Shown here one piece after another: positions 11,155-23,693 of a stretch of DNA of 64,000 bases. Source of the DNA: Nepenthes gracilis (lineage: Eukaryota; Streptophyta; Magnoliopsida; Caryophyllales; Nepenthaceae); NCBI GenBank assembly GCA_033239525.1, contig BSYO01000026.1, positions 8,046,371-8,110,370 on the forward strand. The letters are read 5' to 3'. Positions within the stretch are counted from its first letter, which is position 1. Each line of letters starts with the position of its first letter. The notes beneath the pieces were generated by a model. The model was not told the DNA's origin. It worked only from the letters and a program-made list of their open reading frames with translations, and searched no databases. A program made the position numbers and the translations under genes.

Positions 11155-11887
11155 GATACCTATTATACTGATTTATGCTCTCCTATTTCCTTGTACGTCT
11201 CTATTCTTCGGATATTTTTATGGTTTTACTTAATTGTACTTATATCCTGCACGAAAGAATTACACTTGCATATTTTTACGGTACCTTGTTGGGTTTCGGC
11301 TCACTCTGTTATTTTTTTTCCTCTAGATAACACAGTAGATTTAATTCTGGACAAGGAAGAGTAGATAAAGCCTAGTCAAGAAGATTTTTAGAAGCTTCAA
11401 AGCCTATTTTGGGAGTCTAATTAGATTGAATATAAATGCCTAAATTATGGATGAAAATTATGTATTTATAGTTATGACACGTTCTGTATTTTTGTTGGAA
11501 TCGTATTTTCTGCTTCCACAAGTTTATATTTTGGACATAGTTCCGCTTCTGCTATTTGCTTTTGGATTTATGTAGGTCCTAGACGTCATCTCTTGTTTGA
11601 AATCAGCTGTAGTGGATTGGAATGTTGATTTAGAGCATGGTTGTGTATATGGCGTTAAAGGATCCTGTGTCAGTGATAAAAATGTGTGTTGATGAATATT
11701 AATTTGTATATTTGCATGTTTTATTCAGGTTGATTGCATCCGTTTAGCCCAATTTTAGGAAAAACTCTGTCCGTTTTTTCTTATAATTCTAAGATGTTAT
11801 TTTGGATTTTAGTTCTGTATGATCATTGACGGAATGTATTAGAGGAGCAAAAAAATAATAATAATATGTCCGTTCCGTCACACTTGG

Positions 11888-12850
11888 CATATCAGGATTA
11901 AGCTAAGAGCTGCCTTTGATACTGCTAGGTTAAGATACAGCTCCTCTCCTTCTCTTGGTGACATTAGTGGTGGATTGGCCAGCCATCTACTGGAACCCAT
12001 TCGCCTTTGTCTCTCTCAAAGCCTTGAAGAAGGGAGGGTATTTGTCGCCGAACTTAGCTAAGAAGTGGGAGAGCGCTGCCAGTCTCCCAGTCAGCCTCTG
12101 AACATCCTTGACACTCTGTGGTAGAGGCATGTCAGTGAGGGTCTTGATCTTTTTTGAGTTTGCCTCAATCTCTCGCTGAGAGATGATGAAACAAAAGAAT
12201 TTTTCAGAAGATACCCTAAAGACACACTTCGATGGATTCAACTTCATTTGGTGTTCACGGAGTACCTCGAAAGCTTTAGCTAGATTGCGAATATGGACAT
12301 TAGTGGTCTTGCTCTTCATAAGCATCTCGTCTACGTATACCTCCATATTGCGGCTGATCTGTTTTTTTAACATTTTGTTCACGAGCCTCAGTTAAGTTGT
12401 GCCTGCATTTTTAGACTAAAAGGTATGACTTTGTAGCAGTAGGTGCCTTGATCGGTTATGAACAAGGTATGCTATTCATCCTCTGGGCTCTTCTGGATCT
12501 GGTTGTAGCCTGAGTACATGTCTATAAAACTTAGCAACTCATGACCAGAAGTGAAATCCACCAACAAGTTGATCTTGGGCAATGGGAAGTTATCCTTTAG
12601 GCAGGCTTTGCTGATGTCGATGAAGTCGACATACATTCGTCATTTTCGTTGTTTTTTTTTGACCAGGACAACATTGGAGAGCCAATCTGGGCTTTGGACT
12701 TCCTCGATAAACCCAGCATCCAATAGCCTTTTCACCTCCTCCCAGATGGTTATAAGCTTTTCAACGGAGTAGTTCCTTCACTTCTGCTTGACGGACTTGC
12801 GGCCAGGAATGAGACCAACTTGTTGACCATTATTTCGGTCGGAATTCTAG
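11888..12850 (-). pseudogene. Tat element 1 reverse transcriptase
   Basis: RT copies the element RNA into DNA. The minus strand reads LITIWEEVKRLLDAGFIEEV, QSPDWLSNVVLVKK, MYVDFIDISKACLKDNFPLP, FIDMYSGYNQI, YCYKVIPFSLK, then NKMLKKQISRNMEVYVDEM, MKLNPSKCVF, QRLTGRLAALSHFL. The catalytic YVDD box reads YVDE, a loss of the second Asp. Frameshifts occur near 12400 and a stop lies in the linker. Beyond 11987 the readable GEELYLNLAVSKAAL connects to the RNase H part at 6279 once LTR X is removed. Part of a single gag-pol in an intact element. Confidence 0.85.
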
Positions 12851-13486
12851 GCATGTCAGCGAGTGTTCATACGAAGACATCCGCATTTTGCCTCAAGAAG
12901 TTAATCAGTTCATCATGCAAGGGTCCAACGAGTGAGCCCCCTATTTGTACGCACTTTTTTGAATCATCCGAATTTAGAGGTATGAGGTCATTGTCTTCAC
13001 CGGACTGCGCCTACTGTAGGGTTGTCTCATTTCGATAGTCCAACTCCTCTGCTTGCCTCTCAACGCCGCTTGGTGCTATTTGTGACATGTAACATATTCG
13101 TCCGATTACTTGGTCACCCAATACTTCTCATATACCACATGTTGTTGAGAACTTTATTTTTATGTGTGGTATTGAAGTGATGGCTCTGTATGTCGCCAAG
13201 GGTGACCTCTAGTTGTATTGTCCCTTGGATGGCTATTGGCTCATTATCTAGCCCATATAGCGGTCCTTCGGTTGGTTTGAGTTAATTCTTTTTAAATTCT
13301 AACTTAAAGAATGTATCGAGATAAAGTAAATCTCTTGAGGTTCTATTATCAATAAAAACTCGTTTTAGCTGGTAGTCAAGAGTACCATCTGAAACGAGCG
13401 TAGATACAACCAGGGGATCAGAATGGGGGGAGATTATATTTGTCATATCATTTTCGCTAAAACTAATGACATCTTCCCCCACCCTC
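12851..13486 (-). pseudogene. Tat element 1 protease and linker to RT
   Basis: The minus-strand frame at 13282-13482 reads DVISFSENDMTNIISPHSDP, LVVSTL, then KRVFIDNRTSRDLLYLDTFF. This is the retropepsin region (FIDNGSS-type active site, with the active-site Gly/Ser reading R/T here). Below 13280 a linker with recognisable LEVTLGD is broken by many stops. In an intact element the aspartic protease cuts the Gag-Pol polyprotein. It is separated from gag by the LINE C insertion, whose target duplication lies at 13487-13494. Confidence 0.65.
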
Positions 13487-13494
13487 TATTTCTT

Positions 13495-14168
13495 TTTTTT
13501 TTTTTTGGTAAGTAAGTGATTTGGATTAATGGGAGAAAAATTTACAAGTATGGCTTTATCACCAAGTGTTATTCCGACTTGGGGATAAACCAAAATAGCT
13601 AGGGCATGCCCCGAGCACTTTGATACAACCGATGAAACCAACTAATAGAAAAAAATGCTGAAATTCATACTACACAAGCAAACCACCCAAAGGCGTTTCC
13701 TTAACAAAACAGAAAAAAAAACAATAATATGCCACACCAAGGCAAAACATCATCTGGAGGCAGCCTGTAGATTGCCAATGAACCAAAAATAGCCCAGCAG
13801 CCATTTCATAATCAGAAGAAGGAACAGAGCCTTTCCGCCGCCCATGCTCCAGAATCACCACGCAGCAGGGCACAAGCCATCGTGTATATCAACAAAGCAT
13901 CAGCAGCAAACTCCACAGGAATGATCAGCACCACGCAGCAGCACTCAACACCACTACAGCGCCAGCAATACTACAGCAGTGGCCTCTCCTTCCCGGGGTT
14001 CCACCAGATCAGCTTCCATCACAGCAGAGGAGCAACAAGGCCCACGGCTCAAAGAGCAGCATGTGCCACATGGAAATCAGCATCCAGCACAAAACCACAT
14101 GCCAGCAGCACGGAGATGATACCAGCAGCCAATCCATGTAGTCCGCATCCAGTATTTCAGTTGGATAT
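13495..14168 (-). mobile_element. LINE C, short 3'-UTR-only insertion
   Basis: Minus-strand, 5'-truncated LINE of about 670 bp: poly(T) at 13495, complement of the TTACTTACC tail, the tail stem-loop and the CTCGGGGCATGCCC block, then 3' UTR sequence. Target duplication TATTTCTT at 13487-13494 and 14169-14176. It splits gag from protease in Tat element 1. Frames inside it look non-coding. Confidence 0.75.
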
Positions 14169-14176
14169 TATTTCTT

Positions 14177-15840
14177 GTGCATATTTGGCTTCTTCTGGTG
14201 ATCAGTTGGGTGCGCCTTGGTAGGTTTGGTGGTTATCATGTTGACCACCTCGACGGCTACCCGATTTTGTGGTTGAGGTGGATTCGGCCTGTCACCACCT
14301 GAGGTTCGGGAGCCCTGCCTAGGGTTCCTCAGGAACTTTGTGAGGTGATCTCGATTGATCAGCTCTTCAATCTCTCACTGCAGCGTCCGAAAGTCTACTA
14401 TGTTGTGTCCTAGAGATCGATGGAAATCGTAATATTTCGATGGATCCCCTCTCTTTGGGTTCTTCACTGGTTTTGGCCACTTCATGAATTTGTTTTCCTG
14501 GATCTGCATTAGGATATTGGGTCGGGTGTTGTTCAGTGGAGTCAGGTGCCTGTGCTCCTTTCGTGCTAGCAGTTTGGCTTTTGGGTAGTTTCCTTCGGGG
14601 GTTGTCACTGCCCCCATTTTTCCTTTCCCTCCACAAGGAAAGAGCGAGGCTGGTCAGTCTGCTCTAGGCACTTTGCTTCATTGGCTTTCTTAATAGCCAC
14701 ATAGGCATGGGTAATTGACTCTGCCTCCCTAAAGGTTTGTGGGTTTTTGTGGGTTAGGTGTCTTAAAAAGTCACCTGGTCCTAGCATGGAAATGAAGCTG
14801 CTGAGCTTCACTTCTTCGGTGAGCTTGGGTATTTTTTAAGTTTCAGCCACGAACCGCTCTAGGAATTTTCTCGGGTCCTCGCCCGGCTTCTGCTTCATGT
14901 GGGCAAGATGCCACGGTTGCTTCTCTTCGTGGCGATTTGAAGTGTATTGAGCCAGGAAACTGCCCACGAGGTCCTGGAAGCTTTAGATTGAATTTGCTGG
15001 GAGCTGGTAGAATCAAATCTTGGTGTTCTCCTTTAGAGTGAGAGGAAAACACTGGCACATAGATGCCTCTTCTAGCCGCTGGAAGCTCAGTAGGGTGCAT
15101 AAGTGATCCATTGTATCAGTGCTCCAATCATAAGTTTCCAGGGCCGACATCTTGATCTTTGGCGGCAACGGTTGGGTTTAGATCTCCATGTTGAATGGAG
15201 ATGTCTTCAAATTGGTTGTGTGTTCGTCTTCGTCCTTGAACACACAATTCCAAATCTTTTGGACTTTCTCCTCCACTCGATAGGAGGTTGTAGATCTTTT
15301 TGTTTTCTCCGCCGTGTGGTGCAAAGCCAGTTGGCTATTGCCACTCGTGGATTGGATGACGCGAGAGGCTCCCTCCTGCACGGGAAGCCTCTATTCATCC
15401 CGGGAATATATGGGATTTCTTCTTTTGGGACTCTCATAAGGAGTCCCGCAGCTCAAACGCCCCTCAAGCCTCGAATGGCTCTGGGTTTGGGAGACCACAG
15501 GACTGTGAGAGTGGCCCGGCCTTTGGGTCTTCTTGGTCAACTTCTTCTTCCTCTGGCCTCCCTGCTTGGAGGCTACCATGTGGGCTTATGAGGAATGAGC
15601 CCCCTGCTTCTTCTGGCCCTGGTACATGTAGAACGTTTGGAATATCTGTGACATTTTGTTCATCTGCTCAATGTAGCCAGGAAGACTGGAGCAAGCTATT
15701 CTCCGGCCAAACTACTAGCTGAGTGGTCGTGGTCCGAGGGGTAACGTTTTTGGTGGGAACACTAACTTATGCCCTTATGTTCACCATATTGACAGAGGAT
15801 GCAAATCTAGGAGAAGTAGTTAGTCGGCTTTTTGTTAGTG
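14177..15840 (-). pseudogene. Tat element 1 gag
   Basis: Structural capsid protein of the retrotransposon. Readable parts of the Retrotrans_gag domain on the minus strand: PLPPKIKMSALETYDWSTDT, MDHL, CQCFPLTLKENTKIWFYQL, HMKQKPGEDPRKFLERFVAE and KLSSFISMLGPGDFLRHL (about 14605-15160). Downstream, YYDFHRSLGHNIVDFRTLQ and EIEELINRDHLTKFLRN form the C-terminal block (14300-14470) that usually precedes the protease. Two or more frames are used and stops occur, so it is inactive. The N-terminal part (15160-15800) is a low-complexity, poorly conserved region reaching the primer-binding site. Confidence 0.75.
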
Positions 15841-15858
15841 TTCTCACAGACTGTGCCA
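15841..15858 (-). other. Primer-binding site of Tat element 1
   Basis: The minus strand reads TGGCACAGTCTGTGAGAA, close to the TGGCGCCGTCTGTGGGAA type common in plant Tat/Athila elements, where a host tRNA 3' end primes minus-strand DNA. It lies a few bases after the LTR end (ATGCA at 15863). Confidence 0.65.
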
Positions 15859-15862
15859 ATAA

Positions 15863-16780
15863 TGCATAATGAATCCAAATTTTGAACAGATTTGGGTTGA
15901 ATTGGCTCTTTGAATTTCGATCACCATCCTTCGCGCCTCCTTGCACACCACAACTACAAACGAGAGGTCAGGTGATAGCTTTAGGTTTTCTCACTGTAAA
16001 TACTCTGACACTCAAGTCAATAAACGACTTTTGGAGAATAAGAAGGTAAATGCAAAGAATGAAAAGATGAATATTGGGTGTGGGATTTGAGAATGATGGT
16101 CGGAGGTGCACTCGTGGAGAGTGGCTTTGGTCGTGTATACTCATGGAGAGCAGTATTTCTAAGTACTGAGTTTGTAGGGAACTAGTAATAAAGATAGAGA
16201 GAGAGCAAAGTGTTGGGATGCTTGAGAGCTTAGAGAGCTTCTCTTAGTATGAGTATGCAAGAAAGTGTGTCTATAGTGTGAGACTCCATGGCCTTTTATA
16301 GCCGTGGGCCTTCGTCGCCTTCCTAAGGTGGCGAGGTGGGATGGCTGCCAATTGTGGGGATCGTTGCCTTTTTCAATATGGGCGCGGGCACCACTCTTGG
16401 CAACAACGGTCAGGAATGAGGATTCCCATCCTTCTGTGGAGGTACCGTGTGCAGTAACCATTGAGGCTTCCTCTGAGGATTGTGCATTGATTTGTGAGCG
16501 TTCCTTTCGAGATGTGTTTTGATTCTGAGAGATTTCCGTTATAGAAGATATTGCCAATCTTGGAGGTGTGGAGAATTAGGACAGACGACCGTTAAGGATT
16601 GGAAAGGTACGCATGGGCTAATTTTGATCTGAGCTGTGTTTATTTTGGGTTGCGTCCGGCCTACTTGGGGTGCTCTTTCGGTCAACGGCAACATTAACCG
16701 TCCCAGGGATAAATGGGCCTCTATGGATTCTGGGCCACTTACCCCTTTTGAGTCGGCCCACTACTGATATCCCCATCACA
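15863..16780 (-). repeat. 5' LTR of Tat element 1
   Basis: About 918 bp; on the minus strand it starts TGTGATGGGGATATC and ends TTATGCA, next to the primer-binding site. A TATA box CTATAAAAGG lies at 16292-16301 with transcription toward gag. The right-hand flank is ATATA (16781-16785). The other LTR is outside the window, so the duplication cannot be verified. Confidence 0.65.
16292..16301 (-). promoter_or_regulatory. LTR TATA box, Tat element 1
   Basis: Minus-strand CTATAAAAGG about 430 bases inside the LTR end, followed by a leader with TCTCACACTATAG. Position and match are typical of an LTR core promoter. Confidence 0.6.
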
Positions 16781-16785
16781 ATATA

Positions 16786-17779
16786 ATATTTTACACTATG
16801 TGGCCAAACTATGACGTTTAGTTTGTTGATGGAAAATATATGCCAAGTGAAAAAGATTTTTCATATACAACTTTCTATTAATGTAGCATGATGACGGTAT
16901 TTCATTCAATATTTGCTTGGAGAGTATACACTTGTATTGTGTTCAAATTATGAGAAATATCTTAATGACAGGGTACATATTTTATCTATTTATTAAATTG
17001 ATAAATATTATAATCCTATGTAGCAATTGAGGTTTATTGATTATTTATTGTAACGATTTAGTAATGAACATGATAATTGATATCCTAAAAATTAAAATCA
17101 AATCATTAAAGAATTCTTATATATTATGTCGGGTAATGGTTTTAATTATTATTTTTTTCTTATTATATTACTTAATTGATTATCATAATGAAAATCTAAC
17201 GATTGGTTAATATGCTTTTCTGTTCATGGTGTTCTAATAGTGATGGTAATATCCATGAATTTATATTCATTATTATTGATACATACCTCGAATCATAATA
17301 GTAATTTTAATAGTGTTAGATATGACTATCAAACCTTTTATCCGAATTGCGGACCATAACAGTAAATAAGAGATCAAAAGATATATGATTTATTTTTTAA
17401 ATATTTTTTCTAACATTTAAATCAATAATTTTTCTATAAAATTAAAAAAGCAGTAAGAAAAATGAGGATGAGAAAGAGTAAAAATGTGAAGGATTGGACT
17501 TTGTAATTTGTGAAGTTTTAAGTAATGAGAGGATTAGTATTCTACACTTGTTCTACAGATTTTCTCCATGTTTTCAAGGAAAGTAATCGTATTTATAATC
17601 TTATTATTAATCAATAGAGATTCCTTGAAAATGAATGCTTGTTTATCGTCTGAGTAATTTTTCTTCTTAAAATTGAATATTCTAATGGTTTAATATACTC
17701 TGAATTTTATTCATATTCGTTAAATATATTAATTGTTTGCCTAATTTAGTTGAGAAGTTAAGATGACCCTTTGTTCATT
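16786..17779. other. AT-rich sequence, nothing recognised
   Basis: About 1 kb of AT-rich DNA between Tat element 1 and solo LTR Y1. No ORF of note, RNA gene, tandem repeat or family motif seen. It is contiguous with 27530 onward once Y1 is removed, so it may be part of an older, unrecognised element or of host intergenic DNA. Confidence 0.5.
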
Positions 17780-20159
17780 TGACCTGTAACGATCCCAAAA
17801 ATTCTAATAGGAAATCGGCAAAGTTTCGATTGTAAAACGGCCATCAGATTAATGCAAATATGTACAATATCCTTGTACATCACGTATATATATTTACAAC
17901 AAATAACACAGGATCTAAATGCCACAATATATTTGTGGCTCCAGCATTGTGCCTTCGAGCACAACGTTGGATAGACAGATGCCATTAGGTACTAAAATAC
18001 AAACCACAATAACATGCAGAAGTATATATGTAACCATCAATACATTAGCGAAACTAAACCATCTATATATCCTCAATACAACAGATACGAATTCATCAAA
18101 ATATACAAAAGTCTTCCAAATCATAAGTACAGATCCTCAAAATCCAATTTCACAAAATAATCCTCTAGGTCTTCTGTCTAACTGCCTTCTAATCCTCTAC
18201 TCCGCCTAATTAGGTATAAGTTTGTGCTAATTTGAAGGTAAGAAAATAGTAAGGAGTGAGCATGATATTCAATAAGGCATAATATAATTAAGGAAGGTAA
18301 TTAATTTACTCAAAATAAAACAAAGGAAGGGAGTAGGAGTATGATATAAATGTATAAATATGAAGCATTATCAAATGCACTTTCGGAACACGTTTATCTA
18401 TTCTGATTTTATATTTGATTCATTTAGATTCTAAAATATATAGAAATTCTTTTATCTTTGTATATCAGGGTTAGTAGGCCTTACCAGTTAAGGGTTTTTT
18501 TTTTTTTGGTAAGTAAGAATTTTGGATTAATGGGAGAAAAAATTTACAAATTTCATGCTTTATCTCCAAATAGTTTAACAAGGAGTTAAAACATAATAGC
18601 TAGGGCATACCCCGAGCCACAGAGTACACCCAAAGACATCAAAATGATGAAAACAGGAATAAAGCCCCCTAAAGGGAAAACAATCAACAAAAAAAATAGC
18701 CAAACATTAAGTCTGTCCATTTTAGAATAATAAGTCTTCACCGAGGAAGTAACGATGCTCCACCAAAACCGCAAGAAACCGCAGACCTCACCGGCCGAAG
18801 AACGGCCAACGCATCAGCCAATTGGTTGTCCAGAGCATCCAAAGGCAGCCATGAGCAACATCATCGACCACCAACAGCCAAGCAACATCAAATTAAGCCT
18901 ACTGTTCCAGCTCAGCAAGGCCAAACCGGCCAGAAACCCAAAATTTTGCCATGTCAGCACCGGCAGACTGGCCACGAAACCAAACCGGCCTCATGCCCAT
19001 TCAGCAACCAGCCAACCCGCAAATTTAGAAGGCAGTCAGCATCAGCAAGATACCATCCCAAACGCGCCAAAAACCCGGCCATGAAGGAAACCAAATCCGT
19101 TCAAGCCACATCAGCATAAAGAGTTGAATTCCATACCGGGACAAAAGAGACCAGAATCTGGAATGCTCAGTCCACGTTGGCAGTCAATTCCATACCGCCA
19201 AATAATCCAGTGCATACCGGCTATGCACAAATGAGAGAACAAGTCCCATTATGGCTTAAGAGCCAATGCAAGCCAGATAAATCGTCCAGCAAAATCACAA
19301 ACAAGACCCAGATACTTTCCATCTGCAAGCCTGAACAAAAACTTAGGAGCCACCTCCCTCAAGCAACACATCAGCTGGGCAAGAGAGGAGAAAACACCCC
19401 AAGAATTTCAACAGCTGGAATCACCAAGCAGCACCCAATGCACCAGCATACATTTGCCATTCTCAGCCAAACAGCACTAGTTTTTTGGGTCCATACTTAG
19501 AAGATGGAACAAAAATCCAGCAGCAGATAACACTACCAAGCATTGCAACATTTGGACCAGCGAGCTTAAATCAGCAGCCGGGCATTATGGAGAGTCGCCA
19601 CAGCATAGATCACAGCGACCATCAACACCAGCAGGTAGGATTCCGTGTACAACCATCAGAAGCTACCAGCTCTAGACAACAGCTCACATCAAGAGCAGAC
19701 AAGCACCATCACACTCCCACTGCATCATAAACAAGTCGGAGAGCAAACAGGCCTGTAGCCTGCCAGACTGCAGACAACCTGGTATATCATCAGACAGAGG
19801 GCCAACCAAGTCGACCCAATGGCCAACCATTTTAGCAAAACTGCCCAACCCTACAGCAGCTCATGCATTTAATCAAAGACAGACCAGCAGACAGCATAGC
19901 CATAGCAGACAGCAAACTGCAGCATGGAAGTGTTTTCAACTCCATAGAAAATCGGCAACCTTACAGGCAGCAAAACCACCAACCCCATGGTCAAAAGCTA
20001 TCAAGCAACTGCATGGACCACCGCATCATCACGGACCACCAGAGAGAACACCTCAACTTCCGCAGAAAAACAAATACATTCCAAAGAGCCTGGATGCAGA
20101 AATAAGCTGATGGCACTGGAAAAAACCAATACCACATCCGATCCACCATCTGCAGGGGA

Positions 20160-21629
20160 TCAATGTTGACGAGACCGGGTTTTCTTGGGTGCAGAATTAT
20201 GCCGCCTGGGCATTCGATGCCACCCATTGATAGCTTGCCTAGCAAATAGTTCATCCTCCTTCCTTTGGTCACGAGACTCCAACTGGAATGCAATCGCGAA
20301 GGCACGGGACACTGCAGAGGAGTCTGAAGCACCATAATCAGAGTACATAGTGGATGACTCCTGAACAGAATCATGCCCGGATTCGTTGGGAGGCAATGAT
20401 TCATCAGAGTCCACAGCCGAGCAAACTGGATGGTTAACCTCCAACGGCGCACAATAGATAGGAGAAATTTGTCCGGCTGGGTCAGACTGAAACGAACAAT
20501 GTTGCCGAACAATCCGAGAGATGGACTCCAGATCTGAAGGGCAAGACTTGGGTGAGTTTGGCTGTAACCTGGCCTTCTTAGCCCGACATTTAGCAGCATC
20601 ATGGCCAAAAAGATGGCAATTGTCACACCGAGTCGGTTTCCACATATATTCCACATTCACCTTCAATATAGAATCAGAATCAGGATCAGGATTGATGGCA
20701 ATGCAATCTGGGAAAGGGCCATCAACTCCAACCTCCACGCAAATTTTTGCAAATGAGAGATTTTCCAATTTGGCAGTTCTGGGATCGAGGCGCAAAGGGA
20801 CGCCAATGGAGCTAGCAATCCAACTAAGCCCAGCTAGAGTCCAGAACTGAATCGGAATGTTGCTCAGCTTAATCTAGATAGGAAATCGCATATGCTCTGC
20901 CTTAGACAACACCATTCCCGGCGTCCACCGTCTGAGAAAGATAGGTTTCCCGGAAAACAGCCAAGGTCCAGCGTGAAGGCATTTGTCCATCATCGCCACA
21001 GATGAGAAACGGAAGAAAAGGAACCCGGCGTCGTTTCCAGCTATATGCTTGATGCCGAATCGGGTCCAAAGTTTTCTGGCAATAGCTTTTATGGCCAGGA
21101 AATGAGGGTGGGAGTCCAGGAAATGCCCCACCAGAGTTAGGCCCCAGAAATCGTGGCCCTGATTAACCACATCAGGAGGTGGTGAGATGGGTATCGGGTC
21201 ACTATTGGGGTTTTGAGGGGGGTAGTAAGGTAAGTCACATACCAGCCCAGCAAAATCCGACTGGATAACCTCGTTCCAAGGAAGAGGAGAATCACCGGCA
21301 CGCACGCTACTGGAACGGAGTTCCTTAGGTTTCGAACAAGCCAGGAATGAAGCATCGGGCGCAGGACGATGAGCAGCGCCATTTTTCTTCAGCTTCGGGA
21401 AGAGACGGAACTCGCCACCGCCAGATTTTGTGACGGAGAGCGTCGAAGGAGGAGGGGCTGGGGAAGGAGAGAAGGGTGAGACCCCACAGGGGCCAACCGG
21501 GCCGGCCGGGAACCGGCCATGACCGGCGCCAGCCAGAGAACGCAGACCCAAAGGCCGCACGAATTTGAATTTCTTGAGAGAAGTGGGAGCTTCTCTCTCT
21601 AAACCACCTGGTACTCCTTGCTCTAAACC
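20160..21629 (-). pseudogene. LINE J ORF1 (DUF4283 + CCHC), one internal stop
   Basis: ORF1 protein of an L1-like LINE. One continuous frame holds a low-complexity Pro/Gly N-terminus, then HFLAIKAIARKLWTRFGIKH, AGNDAGFLFFRFSSVAMMDK, PWLFSGKPIFLRRWTPGM (DUF4283-type core), LENLSFAKICVEVGVDGPFP and a CCHC knuckle CDNCHLFGHDAAKC. The tail is charged and ends RHNSAPKKTRSRQH before the stop at 20160. The only break is a TAG near 20873 between RFPI and IKLSNIP, consistent with one G-to-A change. No good ATG is visible at the N-terminus. Among the ORF1 copies here it is second best preserved after LINE G, and it keeps the zinc knuckle that G has lost. Confidence 0.8.
21575..21600. repeat. 5'-terminal palindrome of LINE J
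   Basis: GAGAGAAGTGGGAGCTTCTCTC-type inverted repeat, matching the 5' ends of A, K and H. Confidence 0.65.
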
Positions 21630-23693
21630 ACCAGTTAACGGTGTAGTCAAATTAAGAAAAAAATCATGTTACTCCACATGATCTAAGGCACTAAGTATGG
21701 ACCTCAAACTTTAATGTCCCTTGGTGGACAATATACCTATAATCCTGGATATACTAGGCTTATAGTCCCTATTTTTATACCACCATATCTTTTTTTTTTT
21801 TTGGTAAGTAAGTGTGTATTTTGGATTTAACGGGAAAAAATTACAAAAGAATTATGTAGTAACTTCAAGTTTTTTGACTTGGAGTTAGAACATAAAATGC
21901 TAGGGCATACCCCAAGCAACTTCTACATCATAGTATACCTCCAAAAAACCCTAATATTAGCGATCTAACAGAGTAGAAAATGAACAAAGTCATTATACAT
22001 CAGCTGATACGAAATCAGTTGCTTACGAGACGATTTGATCAACACATCCGATCGGCCGGCAGCAACATACAGCAGCAAACAATGCTGTTTACATCAACGA
22101 GGCAGCCCCAGTATTCCACCGAAGGCACCAGCAGCCATCCATCTTGGGGATCACCATGAGCATTCCCTAAACAGAGTGCCCATTCTGGGCTCAACAACCA
22201 GCCCAGCGCAAAAACAGCAGGAAAAAAGGCTGATACACCAACCACAGAAGGCAGTTGCTGAATCCCTCATTAGCAGGAACCCAACACGCTCAAACAGCAG
22301 ATCAGCTTCGTTCGGTACCCACACAGAGCAACCACATCATCCATTGCCATGGATCAGAGCATCCCAAGGACACAAATGATCAGAGAAATTGTTACATCAC
22401 AATTAAATAAAGGCCCTAGGCCGAATCACTGGCCAACAAGACCAGGGACCAAATCCATCAAGAGCACTTAATATACATGCCCAACGGCCCCCATGCATCA
22501 GCAGAGATGAGGATTCTGGATGGAAGATCAAAGATGGATGCAGAGTCCACAAATTCATTAGAACTTGCTATTGGATCGCTAGAGCCACATAGCCAGCCCA
22601 AAAAATACAGCCAAAATCATCCAAGAGCAACAGAACCCAAACAGCCCGGCTCCCTGAAGCCCACTGTTCCTGCTCAGCAAGGCCAACCGGCCTGAAGCCC
22701 AAATCTGCATTTTGCCTGCCATAATAGCAGAGGCAACCGGCCACACAGCCACATCAATTTCATTATCAAATCAGTCAAGCAAAACCTGCAAATAGGTCAA
22801 CAATTGAACTCGGCCGCAAGTCTGAACATCCACAATTCAGCAGAAAAAATCGTCATTGAATACGGTACTGAAATCGACCAAAATCAAAATGGCAACTGAA
22901 ATGCCAAGACAACATTTCTAATCGGCCTCATTTCACAATCGAATTGCTCAACAAATCCAAACCGGGCGCAGAGCCAAATCGGACTCCGACCCAAATCGGC
23001 CAGCAACTCGGCCACAAGACGCAAGGTTCCACTTCTGGAACCAGAGGAAGCAGTCTACCGCATCCGAAGGATCACCATCGACCAAACAAAGCCACACCCA
23101 GTTCTTCAGCATCCCAGCCGATCAATCCCAGACCAAATCAGAAAGGGCACTCCCCAACCCTTCCAACAGGAATGAAATCACCGGCAGAGAGCCCACAGAC
23201 CCGGGCACAGAACAATGTCAGAGACGAATCCAGCAAGGAAAACAGAGCAAAAGCTTCATAACCATTTCTTCAGGAAGGAAAATAGAGACCAGGCTCTCAG
23301 CCTCAACAGCCATGGCGAAGAATACCAGGCAAATCACCACACATGAACGCCAAAGGAGCTAGAGCAGAGGATCCGAGGATCAATTACAGCCATAACCGGT
23401 CCAATAAAAACACCGGACGACTGATTGCATCAAAACCAGCAGAAGGGTCCCAGACAACAACTTCAGCCCAGCAAATCAGCAAACAGCTGAAACAGAGGTA
23501 CTCACCTCACAAGAGCAACTAAGACAGCTGCAAACAACTTACCGCATCAGAAGGATTTTCAGCGTCCGAACAAGGCCACAACCACTTCTTCGGCACTCCA
23601 GCCAAAACATACATCCAGACCAGATTAAAAACAGGCTCCCCTCAACCCATCTAACCGGAAGGAACGTACCGACAGAGAGGCTTCAGAAACCGG

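Larger units (their letters stand above)
6280..11882 (+). mobile_element. Solo LTR X (Tekay-like long LTR) inserted in Tat element 1
   Basis: About 1.9 kb of LTR sequence, split by LINE B (7489-11154). It starts TATAAGGTAGCGG and ends CCGTTCCGTCACA; flanks are CCTGG (6275-6279) and CTTGG (11883-11887), a 5-bp target duplication with one mismatch. The interrupted RT/RNase H reading frame continues across it. The last 600 bases match, in reverse, the sequence starting at 62647 (X2). A TATA-like TAATAAAAA at 6584-6592 is followed by a GA-rich leader, giving plus orientation. No internal domain is present, hence a solo LTR. The first dinucleotide is TA rather than TG. Confidence 0.7.
1821..16780 (-). 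mobile_element. Ty3/gypsy Tat-type LTR retrotransposon 1 (degenerate, nested host)
   Basis: Minus-strand element read from right to left: LTR (15863-16780), primer-binding site, gag, protease, RT, RNase H, second RNase H, integrase, a 42-bp repeat region, then plus-strand antisense ORFs. Gag-PR-RT-RH-(second RH)-IN order, the IN core motif DYFTKWVKVIPLA and the second RNase H (TNNVMEYEALLAG) identify the Tat/Ogre/Retand branch. Every coding part has stops or frameshifts, and the RT catalytic motif reads YVDE rather than YVDD, so the copy is dead. It hosts solo LTR X (6280-11882) and LINE C (13495-14168). The opposite LTR would lie beyond LINE A, outside the window. Confidence 0.8.
18495..21629 (-). 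mobile_element. LINE J, ORF1-only (no ORF2), both ends present
   Basis: 3135 bp, minus strand, with poly(T) at 18495-18507 and the family tail at one end and the 5' palindrome (21575-21600) at the other. Target duplication ACCAGTTAAGGG (18483-18494) versus ACCAGTTAACGG (21630-21641), one mismatch. It contains ORF1 (20160-21629) followed by 1.66 kb of 3' UTR; no endonuclease or RT sequence is present. This resembles the half-LINE (HAL1) structure known in mammals. Whether it was mobilised in this form or lost ORF2 after insertion cannot be decided from one copy. Confidence 0.8.

Noticed and set aside
19991..20656. A 221-codon minus-strand frame
   Set aside because: It overlaps LINE J ORF1 in another frame; the DUF4283/CCHC frame explains the region.
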